Source of the DNA: Taxawa tesnikishii (nom. ined.)
Taxonomy: Eukaryota > Ascomycota > Dothideomycetes > Dothideales
Reading direction: 5' to 3'
Assembly: GCA_030247885.1 (NCBI GenBank)
Contig: JAPDRO010000021.1
Span: 434,001 to 498,000, forward strand
Length of the DNA: 64,000 nucleotides
Below the pieces are notes generated by a model. That model made no database searches. It had not been told where the DNA came from and worked only from the letters and a program-made list of their open reading frames with translations. A program made the position numbers and the translations under genes. Positions 1 to 11,250 of this stretch are shown in pieces (the first letter of the stretch is position 1; the number at the start of each line of letters is the position of its first letter).

Positions 1-17
1 TCGTATACGACGCCTAG

Positions 18-863
18 ACCGGTGTCGTCTCCCACGTTGTCCAATACCAGCAATCGGCAGGCAGCACCACAATTCCGATCAGCCTAGTGGGCAATCAGAC
101 GATAATCATAGGTTTCCAACCCCAAGATTCCTCCTCTAGGTCTCGACCTCATATAACGCATGCCTCGGGATCCCTAACACCCCTTGCTTGGTCCAGCTCA
201 AACTACCCCCATCACAGCGTCGTCGCAAACGGTGGTTCAGGATCCTGTACACTCCACCTCTCTAATGGCTCCTCTGTCACTCTGCCAGCCTCAGTTGCGC
301 CCATCACCCTCAGCAATTGGACCCTAACCATCGAGTCCTGGACCGCACCAGCGGACCTCTACGACGTTGAAGGCACCGTCAAAACAAGTACAACCTACAC
401 CCTCTCCTCCTTAGTCCCCTGGTCTCGCATCCCGAGCTACAATCTTACCAACGTCTCTGGGCGTGGGTACTACAGCACTACGTTCTCCTGGCCTCCATCA
501 CCTTCATCTTCTTCTCCAACTCCCTCGGGCGCCACTATCGATTTCGGACCCGTAGTCCACACGCTCCGCGTCTTCGTCAACGGCGTCCAGCTCCCACCTC
601 TAGACGTCACGGCCGCCAAGGCTGATTTGTCAGGATATCTAAGAAGGGGCGAGAACACTGTGGAAGCCGTCGTTGCGACTCCATTGGGGAATGTGCTGAG
701 GCCGATTTGGAGGGATATCAGGACGTATGGCGCAAACTTGTATGACAGTGCGCTTGGGCAGGCGATCAGCCAGCTAGCCGGACTTGACCTGGCACCGCCG
801 GTTGCGGAGTATGGGCTCGTGAGGGATGTGGTGGTGGAGCCGTACTATGCGGTGGAGATTTAG
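18..863 (+). CDS. C-terminal exon of a GH106-like (alpha-L-rhamnosidase-type) secreted glycosidase, partial
   Basis: This is the 3' end of a gene entering from the left. The frame is open from base 18, just after a possible splice acceptor (cctag, ending at 17), and stops at 863. The upstream in-frame TAG at 15-17 and the lack of an ATG argue that this is an internal or terminal exon. The product has several N-glycosylation sequons (NQT, NGS, NLT, NVS). Its C-terminal part resembles the GH2-type sugar-binding jelly-roll domain: W-x-R-I-x-x-Y-N-L-T, then FGPVVHTLRVFVNG, then LRRGENTVEAVV. That arrangement closes many fungal GH106-like rhamnosidases, which remove L-rhamnose from pectin side chains or glycosides. 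The catalytic part lies outside the window, so activity cannot be judged. The family call rests on remembered similarity; another GH2-fold glycosidase remains possible. Confidence 0.55.
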   Translation, partial: TGVVSHVVQYQQSAGSTTIPISLVGNQTIIIGFQPQDSSSRSRPHITHASGSLTPLAWSSSNYPHHSVVANGGSGSCTLHLSNGSSVTLPASVAPITLSNWTLTIESWTAPADLYDVEGTVKTSTTYTLSSLVPWSRIPSYNLTNVSGRGYYSTTFSWPPSPSSSSPTPSGATIDFGPVVHTLRVFVNGVQLPPLDVTAAKADLSGYLRRGENTVEAVVATPLGNVLRPIWRDIRTYGANLYDSALGQAISQLAGLDLAPPVAEYGLVRDVVVEPYYAVEI

Positions 864-1161
864 GGGTTTGGAAGTGGGGGAAGGAGTTTTTGCGGACAAT
901 CCGGAAGATAGCATCTGGATGTGTCACTGAGGGGAGTGAAAGCTGCGGCTGATGTCTCCGTTACCAGCACGCTAGCCAGGGCGGTGAGCTCCGGCGTGAT
1001 CGAGCCTGTCCTGCTGTAATCACAACTGCGCAGAGGACGAATATCTCGCTTTCATCTCTGCTGCTCTCCTCTCGCACTCGAGATTGACTTCCAGGCTACC
1101 ACTGAGAGTGAAAGCAATCCAAACATCGATAGATGGAGGACTGGTACAGGAGCTCGGTACG
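864..1161. other. intergenic, no gene seen
   Basis: This stretch between the glycosidase stop and the 32-bp tandem repeat holds no convincing coding frame, and no RNA gene was recognised. Confidence 0.5.
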
Positions 1162-1257
1162 CGAAGCTGATCGTGTATTGCTTCGCGTGTTCACGAAGCT
1201 ATTCGCGTATCACTTCGGGTGTTCGCGAAGCTGTTCGCGTATTGCTTCGCGTGTCCG
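1162..1257. repeat. tandem repeat, three 32-bp units with internal inverted symmetry
   Basis: Three consecutive 32-bp units start at 1162, 1194 and 1226. Each begins cgaagct and carries a late cttcg motif, so each unit can pair with itself (gcgaagc with gcttcgc). The units differ at a few positions, mainly C/T and A/G. The array lies just downstream (3') of the GPI-protein gene on the opposite strand. The apparent open frames across it are a product of the repeat. Confidence 0.8.
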
Positions 1258-1368
1258 CGCCGGGCTTCCCGCACGGCGCCTGTCCTTATTCGGCAATGTG
1301 TTCAATTCAATCAATGCTGCTCGACAAAGGGTGGTATCTTACAATCTCGAAACAAGCAAACACACCGT

Positions 1369-2244
1369 CTACAAGACCAAAACACCCGCCATAGCGGCCA
1401 AAAGACCGAACCCAGCAGCCCCAGTCCTGACCACGCTTCCACTGTTCCCGGTCTGCGAGGCAGCGGTCGCAGACGAAGATTGCGTAGCACTGCCCGTAGC
1501 CGAACCGCTGGCGGTCGTAGTCATGCTCGCACTTCCGCTCGCCGAGCCCGCCAACGCAGACTCGATCGACGTGATTGCCGACGAAGCCGCTGACGCGCTG
1601 GCACTTCCACTCGCGCCCCCAGCCGCAACACCCCCAGCTGTACCCGCAGCCGTCGTCGCGCTGGCCGTGTTGCTCGCCACGCCAGAGCCGGTACCAGCGG
1701 CGCCCGTGGCGACGACGTACAGCGTTCCCAGCTCGCTCGCCTCGACGGTCGTGATGCCGTTCGTTTGGAAGTCGGCGCCGCTTCCGCCCAGGCTCTGGCT
1801 GCAGACTGCTCCGCTGCTGGGGGTGATTTTGCAGTCTGCGACCGCGGTGGCGGATTCTTCGGCGTCGGCGATGGAGTAGGCGATTGTGGATGGGCCGGCT
1901 GTGATGGTCATCTGTCGTTTGAATACAGGTTAGTTCATGTTGCCATGTGGTAAATGTGGGGCTTGGAAAGGGGGCCAAGGGCGTACGCCAGGGTAGAGAC
2001 CGCAGTCAGAGTCGTCGGAGTCCTCCCATGCGCTGGTGGCGGCCGCGAGCGCGGATCCGGTCAGGGAGGCTGCGTTGAGAGGGCCGGTCTGGCAGGATAC
2101 GGCGAGGGTTGTGGCGGCGCTGTCGGAGGCGACGACGCTGCCCAGGACGGTTTGATCATCGAAACCGGGGATCACGTAGGTGAAGGTGGTGGTTTGTGCG
2201 GCGGCCAAGGAGGCGAAGATGGAAAGGGTGGTGAGGGAGTGCAT
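1369..2244 (-). CDS. GPI-anchored secreted cell-wall protein, Ser/Ala/Thr-rich
   Basis: The model is exon 1 at 2244-1987, an intron at 1986-1912 (donor gtacgc, acceptor cgacag) and exon 2 at 1911-1369, giving 266 aa. The first 17 residues form a signal peptide (MHSLTTLSIFASLAAAQ). A conserved-looking globular part of about 110 residues with four cysteines follows. It leads into a long low-complexity Ser/Ala/Gly/Thr tail and ends in a hydrophobic stretch (FGLLAAMAGVLVL) typical of a GPI-anchor signal. Such proteins sit on the plasma membrane or are linked to wall glucan. No catalytic domain is recognised, so a structural or surface role is inferred. The start was chosen because only this ATG puts the signal peptide at the N terminus. 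A longer open frame upstream has no support. Confidence 0.8.
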
Positions 2245-2709
2245 GTTGACGGGGGATTGTTGTGCTTGTAGAATGGATATTGATATGGAATGTGTATCGT
2301 TCGAACAGGGAGCGACGAGAATGAACCAAGTAATGACTGGGATAGGGAACACCAAGGAAAGCAGAGAGAAACGAGTTGGATATGTAGACAACGTGCAAAT
2401 GCCTCAACTCGTAAAGAAAGGAGATGAAACAAGGACCTACCAACAGAATCCGTAGTTGCATACCAAGATTTCAACCCCTGAGACGGTCTGAATCCTTCCG
2501 GCTTGGCATGGGAACAAGCACCGACAAGATTTCACCTACATCGAACTGCTGCAGAGGAGAGCAAGTCAATGAAGCAACTACACTACTGACATGAGGTGTT
2601 GTAGAGTACGAGTATAATGTGGTAATGAGGAAGAGACAACCTCCCTATAAGGCACGGCACCTGTTGTCGTTAAGACACGTAAGCATTCATGAGTCCGACA
2701 AAGTCACCC

Positions 2710-2775
2710 GAACACGCTAAGCTAAGCGGCCGAACACGCTAAGCTAAGCGAATGAACACACTAAGCTAAGCGGAA
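2710..2775. repeat. tandem repeat, three 22-bp units
   Basis: Three units start at 2710, 2732 and 2754. The core is gaacacgctaagctaagcg followed by a variable trinucleotide (gcc, aat, gaa). The internal ctaagctaag is itself a short direct repeat. The repeats are non-coding and lie upstream of the GPI-protein gene. Confidence 0.85.
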
Positions 2776-3191
2776 GTGCATGCAGTAGTAGGAGATCAAC
2801 CAGTTTACGTCTGCGTGATCCGTGACGCGATGCGTTTGTTGACGGTCAAGAATAACCAGGTAGTCGGTGCAACTAGACACATAACGGAAGGCGGGTCTTC
2901 ACTGGCATATCTGCAAAACGTTTTCCTCACTACCGCACGTCCGCTTTCCCGTTTCTTGCTTGCCTTGATCTGTTCAAAGTCGTCCCAGATGGTCGCTGCT
3001 GCGCAATCGCGCGTTGCTGCTGCTGTTGCCAGTCGTAACGGCACCGCTGGCGGTCCATCGGCTCGTGCCTTGAAGAGACCTTTGCTGAACGAACGCTGGC
3101 AGTAAAGGAAGAGGATACGGCGGCATATTGTGGAATTGCTGCGAGACAAGAAGAAGCTGATGCAGCAGCTGCAAAGTTGAAGGGGCGATAG

Positions 3192-3305
3192 CAGCCCGAG
3201 AAGAAAAGTCGCTCGCCCCGATTTCTCGACTTGCCACTGGAAGTGTGCAAGATCATCTACGGAAATTCGTTATCTGACAACAACCATGATGCGCGGTTAT
3301 GTTAG
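3192..3305 (+). pseudogene. F-box-like N-terminal fragment
   Basis: After an in-frame stop at 3189-3191 a short frame reads QPEKKSRSPRFLDLPLEVCK and continues to a stop at 3303-3305. The string FLDLPLEV-x-K-I-I-Y is typical of the start of fungal F-box-like (2EXR/DUF7730-type) domains, which usually read FLDLPxE(I/L)RxxIY. About 60 bases further on a different frame gives RRNEEVNANG. Nothing downstream continues a domain in one frame. I read this as a decayed copy, or a chance fragment, of the large fungal F-box-like family; an intact relative lies at 32236-33321. Confidence 0.3.
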
Positions 3306-5048
3306 AGGTGAAGACCAGTATGTTTCTTGCTATGCCAGACGGAATGAAGAGGTCAACGCCAATGGCAGCGAGGACGGCGGCAGTCGGCTCGTCAACAATT
3401 CTCTATTATCCATGCCCTTAATGGAACTCGTATACAGTCTATGAATCACACGAACGGAGCAAAACGCGAAACAGAACGATCCAAGCTCAAACCTCTATTG
3501 GTGCAAGAGCGCCCGAACTCCTTCTAAAACGGTGGCATGACCCAGAGCGTGGCGGTCACCATTGACAGGGAAGGTCGTTGTTGTTCACTTATGATCTTCC
3601 ATCCCAGCATTTGCAGAAAGTGTCGCATCGTCCAAATCCGCCACAGTCGGCGGAACATGTTGCTTGACCCCAGGGTGTATGTATTTCTGTGTTCAGGCCA
3701 AGTGTCAGCGCGCAATGAATGGTGGGTGCAAGCGAGGCCTGCTCCGTGCTTTGCGTGCGTCGTGCGGCTCCCTCCCCTCTGCTCCAGTCAGGATCGGCAT
3801 CCCCATTGCAGATCACGGTGCTTGTCGCATGCCGCTTGTTTTGACCACACCAGGCTTGAAACTGGCACAGAACGACGGTCTGCCCGCTCAACATGCTGCT
3901 TGGTCTGCGGTTGTAGATGAGCGAATGGAAAAGAAAAGAAAAGATGCAAACGCCGAAATTCCGCATGCCGGTTGCATTCCGTTGCTGCAAAAGCAGATGC
4001 AATCACATCATGCCGGTGATGAACGAGTCAGTCGGCAGGGTTGAACCTGGAACGGCGCTCCGGACCAAAACTCCCGGCACAGGGTTTGATGCCGGTACCT
4101 AGTAGTGAGACCAATTGGCTTACCGGAAGCATACGCGTAGACACCCCCAAGGGGAAAGCATCAGCGCATCCGCCTATCGATTTTTCTTTTCCCCACCGCC
4201 ACTGAGAGATTAGAAGTCGAACTAAGTCTCGCTTAAAGATGACTATTCTTACTATCCTGTGCTGTTCCTCCGCAGTACACCCTCCACTCACGCAAGAGCT
4301 CGTAGATCAGGGGCGGTTCCCTCTATTGACGGCCCGTGGACCCGAATCCCGCATCGCCGTCCTGTTCCATGAGTTCAACAGCTTTCCTGAAATGTATTCA
4401 TGACCATACCGGGCTCGCCAATCTTGACAGTGACATGCTGTGGATACGCAAAGACGGTTTCAGCGAACGTCTGACCATCAGTGCACTTGCCAGTCTACAT
4501 TTAACGGTCGCGTCGAGCAGTGGGCGACGCAAAAACAGAAGAAACACAGTACCGGCATGTCGTGGCAACGTCCTGGTGTCCATAACCCCTACACAGGCAA
4601 CTGTGTACACCCGTAAAGAAAATCCAGCCAATAATTCGCCGATCCGAACTGTCATGTTGTAAACTGTCATCGACCCTGGTGCTTAACTGCAGACGAAAGC
4701 CATGGCGCCAGTCGAAAGCGGCAGGACCAGGATGCTCAAACATACTAAATTGGATGACGAATGGTGGTGAGCGGATTGATCTATCAACCGGGGGTTAGAG
4801 GGGTTGCCCTGCGCTTATGCGTTCAACTGCCCAATTTCCGAGTTCCTCCTAGTGCTGCGAACAACGGTCCTGGGCGTTGTCGCATGGAAAAAAGGCTCCG
4901 TGGTTGTGGCGGCTCGTGGGTTGTACATAGACATGCGCACTGCTTCCTGCGCGCCCTCCACCTTGTGTTCGCCGCCGTAGCGGACTGCCACAGTTATCAC
5001 TCAAGAGCAGTACTTTCGTATCACCATCTTTTCCAAATTACGGTCCCA
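3306..5048. other. gene-poor stretch, nothing recognised
   Basis: Several frames of 60-140 codons occur on both strands (for example 3589-4002 minus and 3664-4044 plus). They overlap each other, have no recognisable domains or splice structure, and their composition looks random. Upstream, 2776-3191 is similarly empty. The last 300 bases are probably promoter and leader of the rhodopsin-domain gene. Confidence 0.5.
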
Positions 5049-6398
5049 ATGCAGGTTCACGCAGCTGTTGTGAGTGTTTCCTGCTTCCAGTCCCACCTGA
5101 GCATTTACTTATATACCATTGCAGATAGCCCAGGCCATTCTGCTTGTCTTGGCGCTGTGTGTTACTCTCTTGCGATGCTTTGTCCGAACTAAAATCGAGG
5201 CACGCGCCCTCACCTCGTCCGATTATCTGGTTTGGGTCGGATGGTTCTTCACCTTGGCTTGGGTAGCGTGCCAATGCAAGGCTCTGTTTATCGAGCTTCA
5301 ACACCCTCTAGATGACAACCTGGAAAGCGATAATATAGGGTACCTGAAGGTATGTCTTCGCTGATATCCTAGACTTTTAGACTTTGCGCGAGATCCCAAC
5401 GTACTGATACGACTATCCATTTCTTAGACCGTCTTCGTGTCGTGTTTCTTCTTCGACATCGGACTATACTTTCCCAAGGCTTCGATAACCGCCTTCTACT
5501 GGTGGTTGATTCCGATCAGCTTCAGGGGGATGAGGATTGTCCTTTACGTTGCCACGACCTATCTGGCCCTCGCACTCACCGTCTCTGTTCTGATCGACTT
5601 CCTGATATGCTTACCGATCTCAGACAATTGGTGAGACTGTTTCGAGGGACAGCGTTGGACCTAGTCGCTAACATTCCTGCTACACAGGTCGGTTGAGAAT
5701 CAGGAAAACTCAGTATGGAACTCTTATACCGATTTCGTCGTCAATTGGACCTTGAATATTAGCACAGACCTCATACGTATGTCGATGACCTGTGGTCCCT
5801 ACCATCACACGGCATGACAGCTGACCGAATGTGCCTTTCTCTATCAGTCTTTGTCATTCCATTCTTTATCGTCAAGAGTCTCAAACTCCGTCAACGGCAA
5901 ACAATCGGTCTTATCGGCGTCTTCTCCCTTGGCCTCATTACAATGGCCATGAGCCTTGCTCGATTCGCCGTCTACTCCGCTAGTGTCGACTATGACCTCA
6001 GCGATGCTGACGGAGCCGTGTGGTGCACCGCCGAAATGTGCACTGCAATAATCGTCGCCAGTCTCCCCGGCCTCAAGGCCCTCATTGTGCAGAGCATAAG
6101 TCCCACCGGCACACACAACAGGAGCAACGCGGGCTACTATCGGACCGGACCTGAACGTCCGTCGCACAGCTTGAACGGGAGGAATTCGACAAGGGCTTCG
6201 CAACCGAAGCTGTACCCCGACGACGACTCGGAATTCGAGTTGATGCCGATAGGTCTGCTACCAGACATCAAGCGAGGGGATTCAAAGATAAAAGATGTGG
6301 CGGTTCCGCAGATCACGGCTACACAGGACTACAGGGTGGAGAGATCTAAGAGCCCGGAGGGAGGGATTACTAAGTCCACTAATATTACTGTGGTTTAG
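5049..6398 (+). CDS. fungal rhodopsin-domain (SAT4 family) integral membrane protein
   Basis: Five exons, 5049-5069, 5125-5349, 5428-5630, 5688-5776 and 5848-6398, join in frame to 362 aa. Donors are gtgagt, gtatgt, gtgaga and gtatgt; acceptors end in CAG or TAG. The product has seven probable membrane helices. The first is IAQAILLVLALCVTLLRCFVR, with the family-typical LR-x-(F/Y)-VR end. Later ones contain PKASITAFYWWLIP and IGLIGVFSLGLITMAMSLAR, and a hydrophilic tail of about 120 residues carries an ELMPIGLLPD patch. Members of this family are common in Pezizomycotina; some are Pth11-like receptors but most have no known ligand. They lack the retinal lysine pattern of true opsins, so a light-sensor role is not implied. 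The short first exon is chosen because its donor matches consensus and leads straight into helix 1; a longer N terminus is possible. Confidence 0.85.
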
Positions 6399-8018
6399 TT
6401 TCGTAATGGTAATTAATGAAGTCACATTTGACAAACTCACTGACTCCTATTCCATCGAACGTGCGGGGCGCCCGATGTCGATTCCCTCGCAAAAACCAGG
6501 CGTCCAAGACGTCCAATCTGAGTCCAACAGGCCGCCGAAAAGGAGAACACTGCATATGTCGTGTCTGGTCACCCGCCTTGCTCAACTATGTCTGTTAGTT
6601 GCAACGATGCCATTCAAATCACCATTCCCACCGCTTCGCATTCCAAAGGCATCATCACAAACCGTCTGCTAGTCAAAGAGTGTGCTGATGATTGTTCAAG
6701 TCGATACGACTAAATACATATTTCCAGATCACTCCGTCGCGTCCGACACACCAACATGGTTCAATAACAACGACCTCCAACCCAACTCCACCACCAAAGC
6801 AGCTTCTTCAATACGCGAAAAGATTAGCCGTTGGCCTAGATAAATTCGGACTAAAGCCAGGGGAGTAGTCTTATCATCCACTCTGTAAGAAGGGTTCCTT
6901 ACATGAGAACTACTCACAAGGCTGACGATGCCCAAGACCCATGTCTTCATCCCGACCGCGCAAGCAATCGCAAGGGGAAACCTGTCATGCGGTTGCTGAG
7001 CATCCAAGCTATCTGTGCATCACCGGATCCGGCCGCATTTACACTGGAGCAAAGCCCGCAGTGCACCATTACACAGCTGATCCACCAGCCTAAAGATACG
7101 GATGCATGATCTGGAGGGATCAAGTCGGGGTCTCCGTAGAAGGGGTTTGCAATGCGTTCGCTCGTTGCCACCTTCCCATGCAGTCGAACCATCCGGAAGG
7201 CAGTCCCAGTGGGCTGTCGGTGGATACGATCATGCCCAATGTCGCTAGGCTGAGAGCCAACATAGGGGCCCATGATGCCGGGAAGGATCACGCCCGGCGA
7301 AGAAGATGGTCCATGATCTCTACCGAGGCATGAGGACGTAGCCATCTCCCTGCAGCGTCGTGCTGCTATCGTGGCCAGTCCGGGCTCGTTGACCAAGGGG
7401 CTTCCTTCTCGTGCCGCTTTTCCACACTCCCGTGGCATCTCTGACAACTGGTGGCTGGGTCCACGATGGGGATCGGTAGGGCAATGAGTCCATTGCGGTT
7501 TTGCGAGTGGTTGGCTATTGTCAAAGTATGTCTTTACGGGATCGACTGCACGAAATGTACTTGGAACAAAATTCACAGCGGCTAGACCACTTTTGAATGC
7601 ACGACGTTGTTCATCTTGTGCCATGCCTTCCGAAATTGGACTTACCTTGAGTCGCTATATTAAGCGGGCCTGATCTGCAAATCCGGTTGCGCGGCTGAGA
7701 CGACGCTTCGACCTTGTTCATACGGCTTCACGGAAACGCCACGCTCCGGAGACCAACGCAGCCCTTGATAGCCTTTACAGATTGCATCTTGCCCGCCAAT
7801 GCTGCTCCTTAAAGGGGCCCTCTCCCCCTCCCTCTTTGCGACGCGTCTCAAGGGCGCTTGTCCAGAGATCATACCGGTTCGCTCGGCCCTAGGGAGGCTA
7901 CACTTGATTCTCGAGATGTTGCAGGATTGAAGAAAATGAATTCAAGATGCCGTTTCTCTATACATAAACGCCCACACAAATGCTCCACTCACACGTCCGC
8001 GCCTACACAACATCACCT
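6399..8018. other. 1.6 kb intergenic, possible relic but no supported gene
   Basis: The longest frame here is 225 codons on the minus strand (7624-6947). It shows no recognisable domain, and hydrophobic segments are spread over different frames (for example around 7210-7290 minus). This could be a decayed membrane-protein gene, but I cannot align it to a family. Nothing else is seen. Confidence 0.4.
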
Positions 8019-11000
8019 CTAGTACACCTCCAACACATACCTCAACTCATCTTTCAGCTTATCAATCTCCTTCCTGCTATCCACCTTCTTGCCGCTAGCC
8101 TTCGCCTCCTCCTCAATGGCCTCCTCCAGCACGTTCGTAACATCCGGAACGGGCCACGTGGGACCACAGAGATAGAAAGCGCCCCCTCGTTCAGGTACGC
8201 CTTCCTGATCTCGCTCAGACTCTCCCTCATGCGGTCCTGAATGTAGATCTTCTGCGGCTGGTCACGCGAGAAGGCGCGGCCGAGCAGGGTGATGATGCCG
8301 GCGTCTTGGTACGCTTCCCACTCCTCGCCGTACAGGTACTCCTCACGCTGGTGGCGGGATCCCATGTAGAGAAGGAGGGAGCCGATTTCCATGCCCTGCT
8401 GCTTCTGCCATGCGCGCTCCTGCACGAAGGCGCGGAAGGGGGCGAGTCCGGTACCCAGACCGGCCATGATGAGAGGCTGAGTGGACTTGGGTGGCAGCTT
8501 CATGACGGACGGCTTGACGGACACGGTGACGGGAGCGCCGATCTCGAGACCGTTGAGGTAGCGTGTGGCCTGTCCGAAGCGGTCGCGGCCCTTGGGGTCC
8601 ACCCAGTTCACCGTCACGATGAGCAGAGAAACGGAGTTTGGGGTGACCTTCTGCGATGAGGCGATGGAGTACTCGCGACGCTTCATGGGCGCCACGATGC
8701 GGATGATGTCGTGGAATTGCGGGTGCGCGGACTTGAACTCGAGCAAAACATCGGCGTAGGTGACCGTGTCGACCTCTGCGCGGCGCTTGAATTCGACTTG
8801 CGCTTCTTGATTGCCGCCCGTGCCGAGCAGAAGGAGCTGATCCCGCTCCGACCTGTCATCTGCGAACTCGGCCAGCGACTCGTAGAAGCGCTTTGGTGGA
8901 CGGCCAAAGATGTCGACGTTCTGACGCAGCGCTTGGTAGATGGTCCTATTTTCAAGGACGTTGGGGTCGTCGCGCGAGGGCACTTCGACGACGTCTTCTG
9001 GGTTCAGGCCATACCATTTGATGAAGTCTTCAACTTCGGTTTTATCGTTCTCGGCGTGCACACCCAGCGCCTCGCCGATGTCGTACGTAAGGCCAGTGTC
9101 GCCGAGGTCGAACTCTATGTGGAAGATGTTACGGTCGTAGGTGAGGGGGTGAGGCGACGACGCTCCTTGACATGGATGACGGCGGTCTTGATACCGAGGT
9201 CGGGGCGCAGTGCGATTTGCGTACCATAGGCCTCTTTGAAAGCCAGTCCCTTGGCAGCAGTGGTCCACTTCTTGAGGAGAGTCGGTGGCTCAGCCTCGTC
9301 CTTCTCGAACCTGGAGAAGCTGTTGAGATTGAGATCCTCGGTTGGAAGGATGCTCTCGTTGACTTCTGGCTCGATGGTGAGCCATGCCTCTGGAACCTCG
9401 ACCTTCTTCAGAGCGCTATCCAGCTCCTTTGCCAGCGTTTCCAAAGCATCACTACCTCCAGTAAGCTTCTTGACGCCGGATTCGTAGAGATCGTTGCGCG
9501 CGACCTTCAAGAATGCCAGTTGCACAAGGTAGCTCTCGAGCTCTGGCTCTTCCGCAGCCTTGGGAGAGGCAGCCGGGTCGAGGACAAAGAAATTGACCTT
9601 TTTGAGGGCAAGAGCCTTGCGGACTTCGACCGCGAGCTTCTTCTCCAATTCCTCCTCCTTGAAGCCCGGAATCTTGAAGATGACAGTCGCCTCGTCCTTG
9701 ACACTCTTGAGGACATCGAATTCTTTCAAGAGCTTCTCGTCACCGAGAAATGCGACATCTGCCGCGCTGACAGAGTAGGCAGCCTCAATGGACTTGTTCG
9801 AAGTCCTGATATCCGTTCGGACAACACCTCCCTGAACAAGGTTGTCATGCCCGCTGCGGACAGACACGTTCAGGGAAGAGTCGCCAGAAAGCAGCTTGCC
9901 CAGAATCATTGGCGCGCTGACCGATGAAGACTCGTCCAGCTCCCAGAAAGTGTACTGCTGGAGCGTGCCAGACGGCAGCTCGAAGCGGTCCTCGCCCTGA
10001 GGAGCCTGAGGAAGCTTCTGGCCGATTTGTTGGATGAGGGAGGCCATGTTGCCGGGAGTCCAGACCTGCTCTCTTGGGTACTTGATGTCGAAAACGGCAG
10101 GTTGCTGACGGGTGGCAAAGGCCAAAGCAGCGAGAACGTCGCCATAGAGGTTGGAGTGCTCAGAGGAATCCAAAACTGCAGTTTGATCGCCGACCTGGCC
10201 AAGCACGGCAATGTTCTGCACAGAAGGAGCGAGAGCTTCCAGGAACTCTTCCTCGACGAAAGGACGGTAGACACGGACATTGATGACACCGATCTTAGTA
10301 CCGTTCTGCGAGAGGGCCTCGGCGATCTGGCCAGCAAGAGAGGCTTCGACGGTTCCGAAAACAACCAACACGGACTCAGGCTCAGCGTGACCACGGTACT
10401 CGAAAAGCTTGTAGTCGGTTCCCAGCTCGCTGTTGAATGCCTTGAGGAGGCGGCTAACTCTGCCCTCGTTGTCCGAGTGTTTCTTCTCTGAGTTGGACTC
10501 TTCCTTCAAAATGGCCTCGTAATTCTTGTGCAGACCAGCCTTGTCGAGGACATCAATCACGCGGGTGGTCTCGCGCCCGACGCTGATTCCATCGTAGATG
10601 TGCACGGATGGCAGGATAGAAGCCATGAGAGTAGCGAAGAGAGACATGTGCTGCATCTCGTAGGTGGAGGCGCTGGCGACCAGAGCCAGGCCCAGATCTT
10701 CAGCGGTCTTGAGTGCAGAGGCGTAGTCCGTAACAAAGCCGCTGGAGGAGCCGGCGGTGTAGTCGACTGCCGCAACGTGCGCGACCAATGGGTTGGCAAC
10801 GTTGTACAGGAGGGACAGCTGGTCCAGGACAGGGCGCAGGAAGTGCAGAGTAGAGGAAGAGGCGATGATGGATTGTGGAATGTGGCGCTTCTTCAGGTCG
10901 AAATCCTTGGAGAACATGTAACCCAGAGCAATGGATCCTGCGCCGGTCCTGGTCTCCATAGGGGAAACGCCGGTGGTGTATCCGTAGGCATTCTTCTCGC

Positions 11001-11250
11001 CTTGCTCGCTCCAGCTCTTAGCAGCAACATCCAGATCAAAGGTCTCGGGAGAGTAAGTAAAGAGCTTATCGGAGAGGGTGTACGCGACCTGCTGCACCAA
11101 TGTCTGGGCAGTCAAGTAGGTGGGGCCACTGATGGAGGAGAGGGCGACATCCTGGCCGAAGGGGAGATTCGACGACTTCTGGACGAATTGGTTCGACTGC
11201 GAGTCATTGACAGGCGCAGAACCAGCGGAGCTGGACTGTTGGAGATGCAT
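8019..11250 (-). CDS. MET10: sulfite reductase [NADPH] flavoprotein (alpha) component
   Basis: This subunit carries electrons from NADPH through FAD to the sirohaem subunit (Met5 type), which reduces sulfite to sulfide for cysteine and methionine synthesis in the cytosol. It is intronless, from ATG 11250-11248 to stop 8021-8019, about 1077 aa as expected for the family. The N-terminal part carries the pyruvate:ferredoxin-oxidoreductase-like region of fungal Met10 (SGPTYLTAQTLVQQVAY). The FAD-binding motif RREYSIASS lies near residue 860 and the NADPH motif GLGTGLAPFRAF near 930. The C terminus ends in YVLEVY. Two frame breaks interrupt it: one in a G5 run at 9145-9149 (before LTYDRNIFHIEF) and one in a C5 run at 8182-8186 (before FYLCGPTWPVPDV). 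In both, one more base would restore the conserved protein. It is divergent from the SNF2-type gene. Confidence 0.93.

Noticed and set aside
1133-1879. 248-codon plus-strand frame opposite the GPI-protein gene
   Set aside because: It runs through the 32-bp tandem repeat and the antisense of the Ser/Ala-rich exon; no start context or domain.
6947-7624. 225-codon minus-strand frame
   Set aside because: No motif, no splice-linked partner exon and random composition. Possibly a relic, but not supportable as a gene.
8054-9268. separate oxidoreductase gene next to MET10
   Set aside because: It is the FAD/NADPH half of the same protein; the two frames overlap and join at a G5 run.
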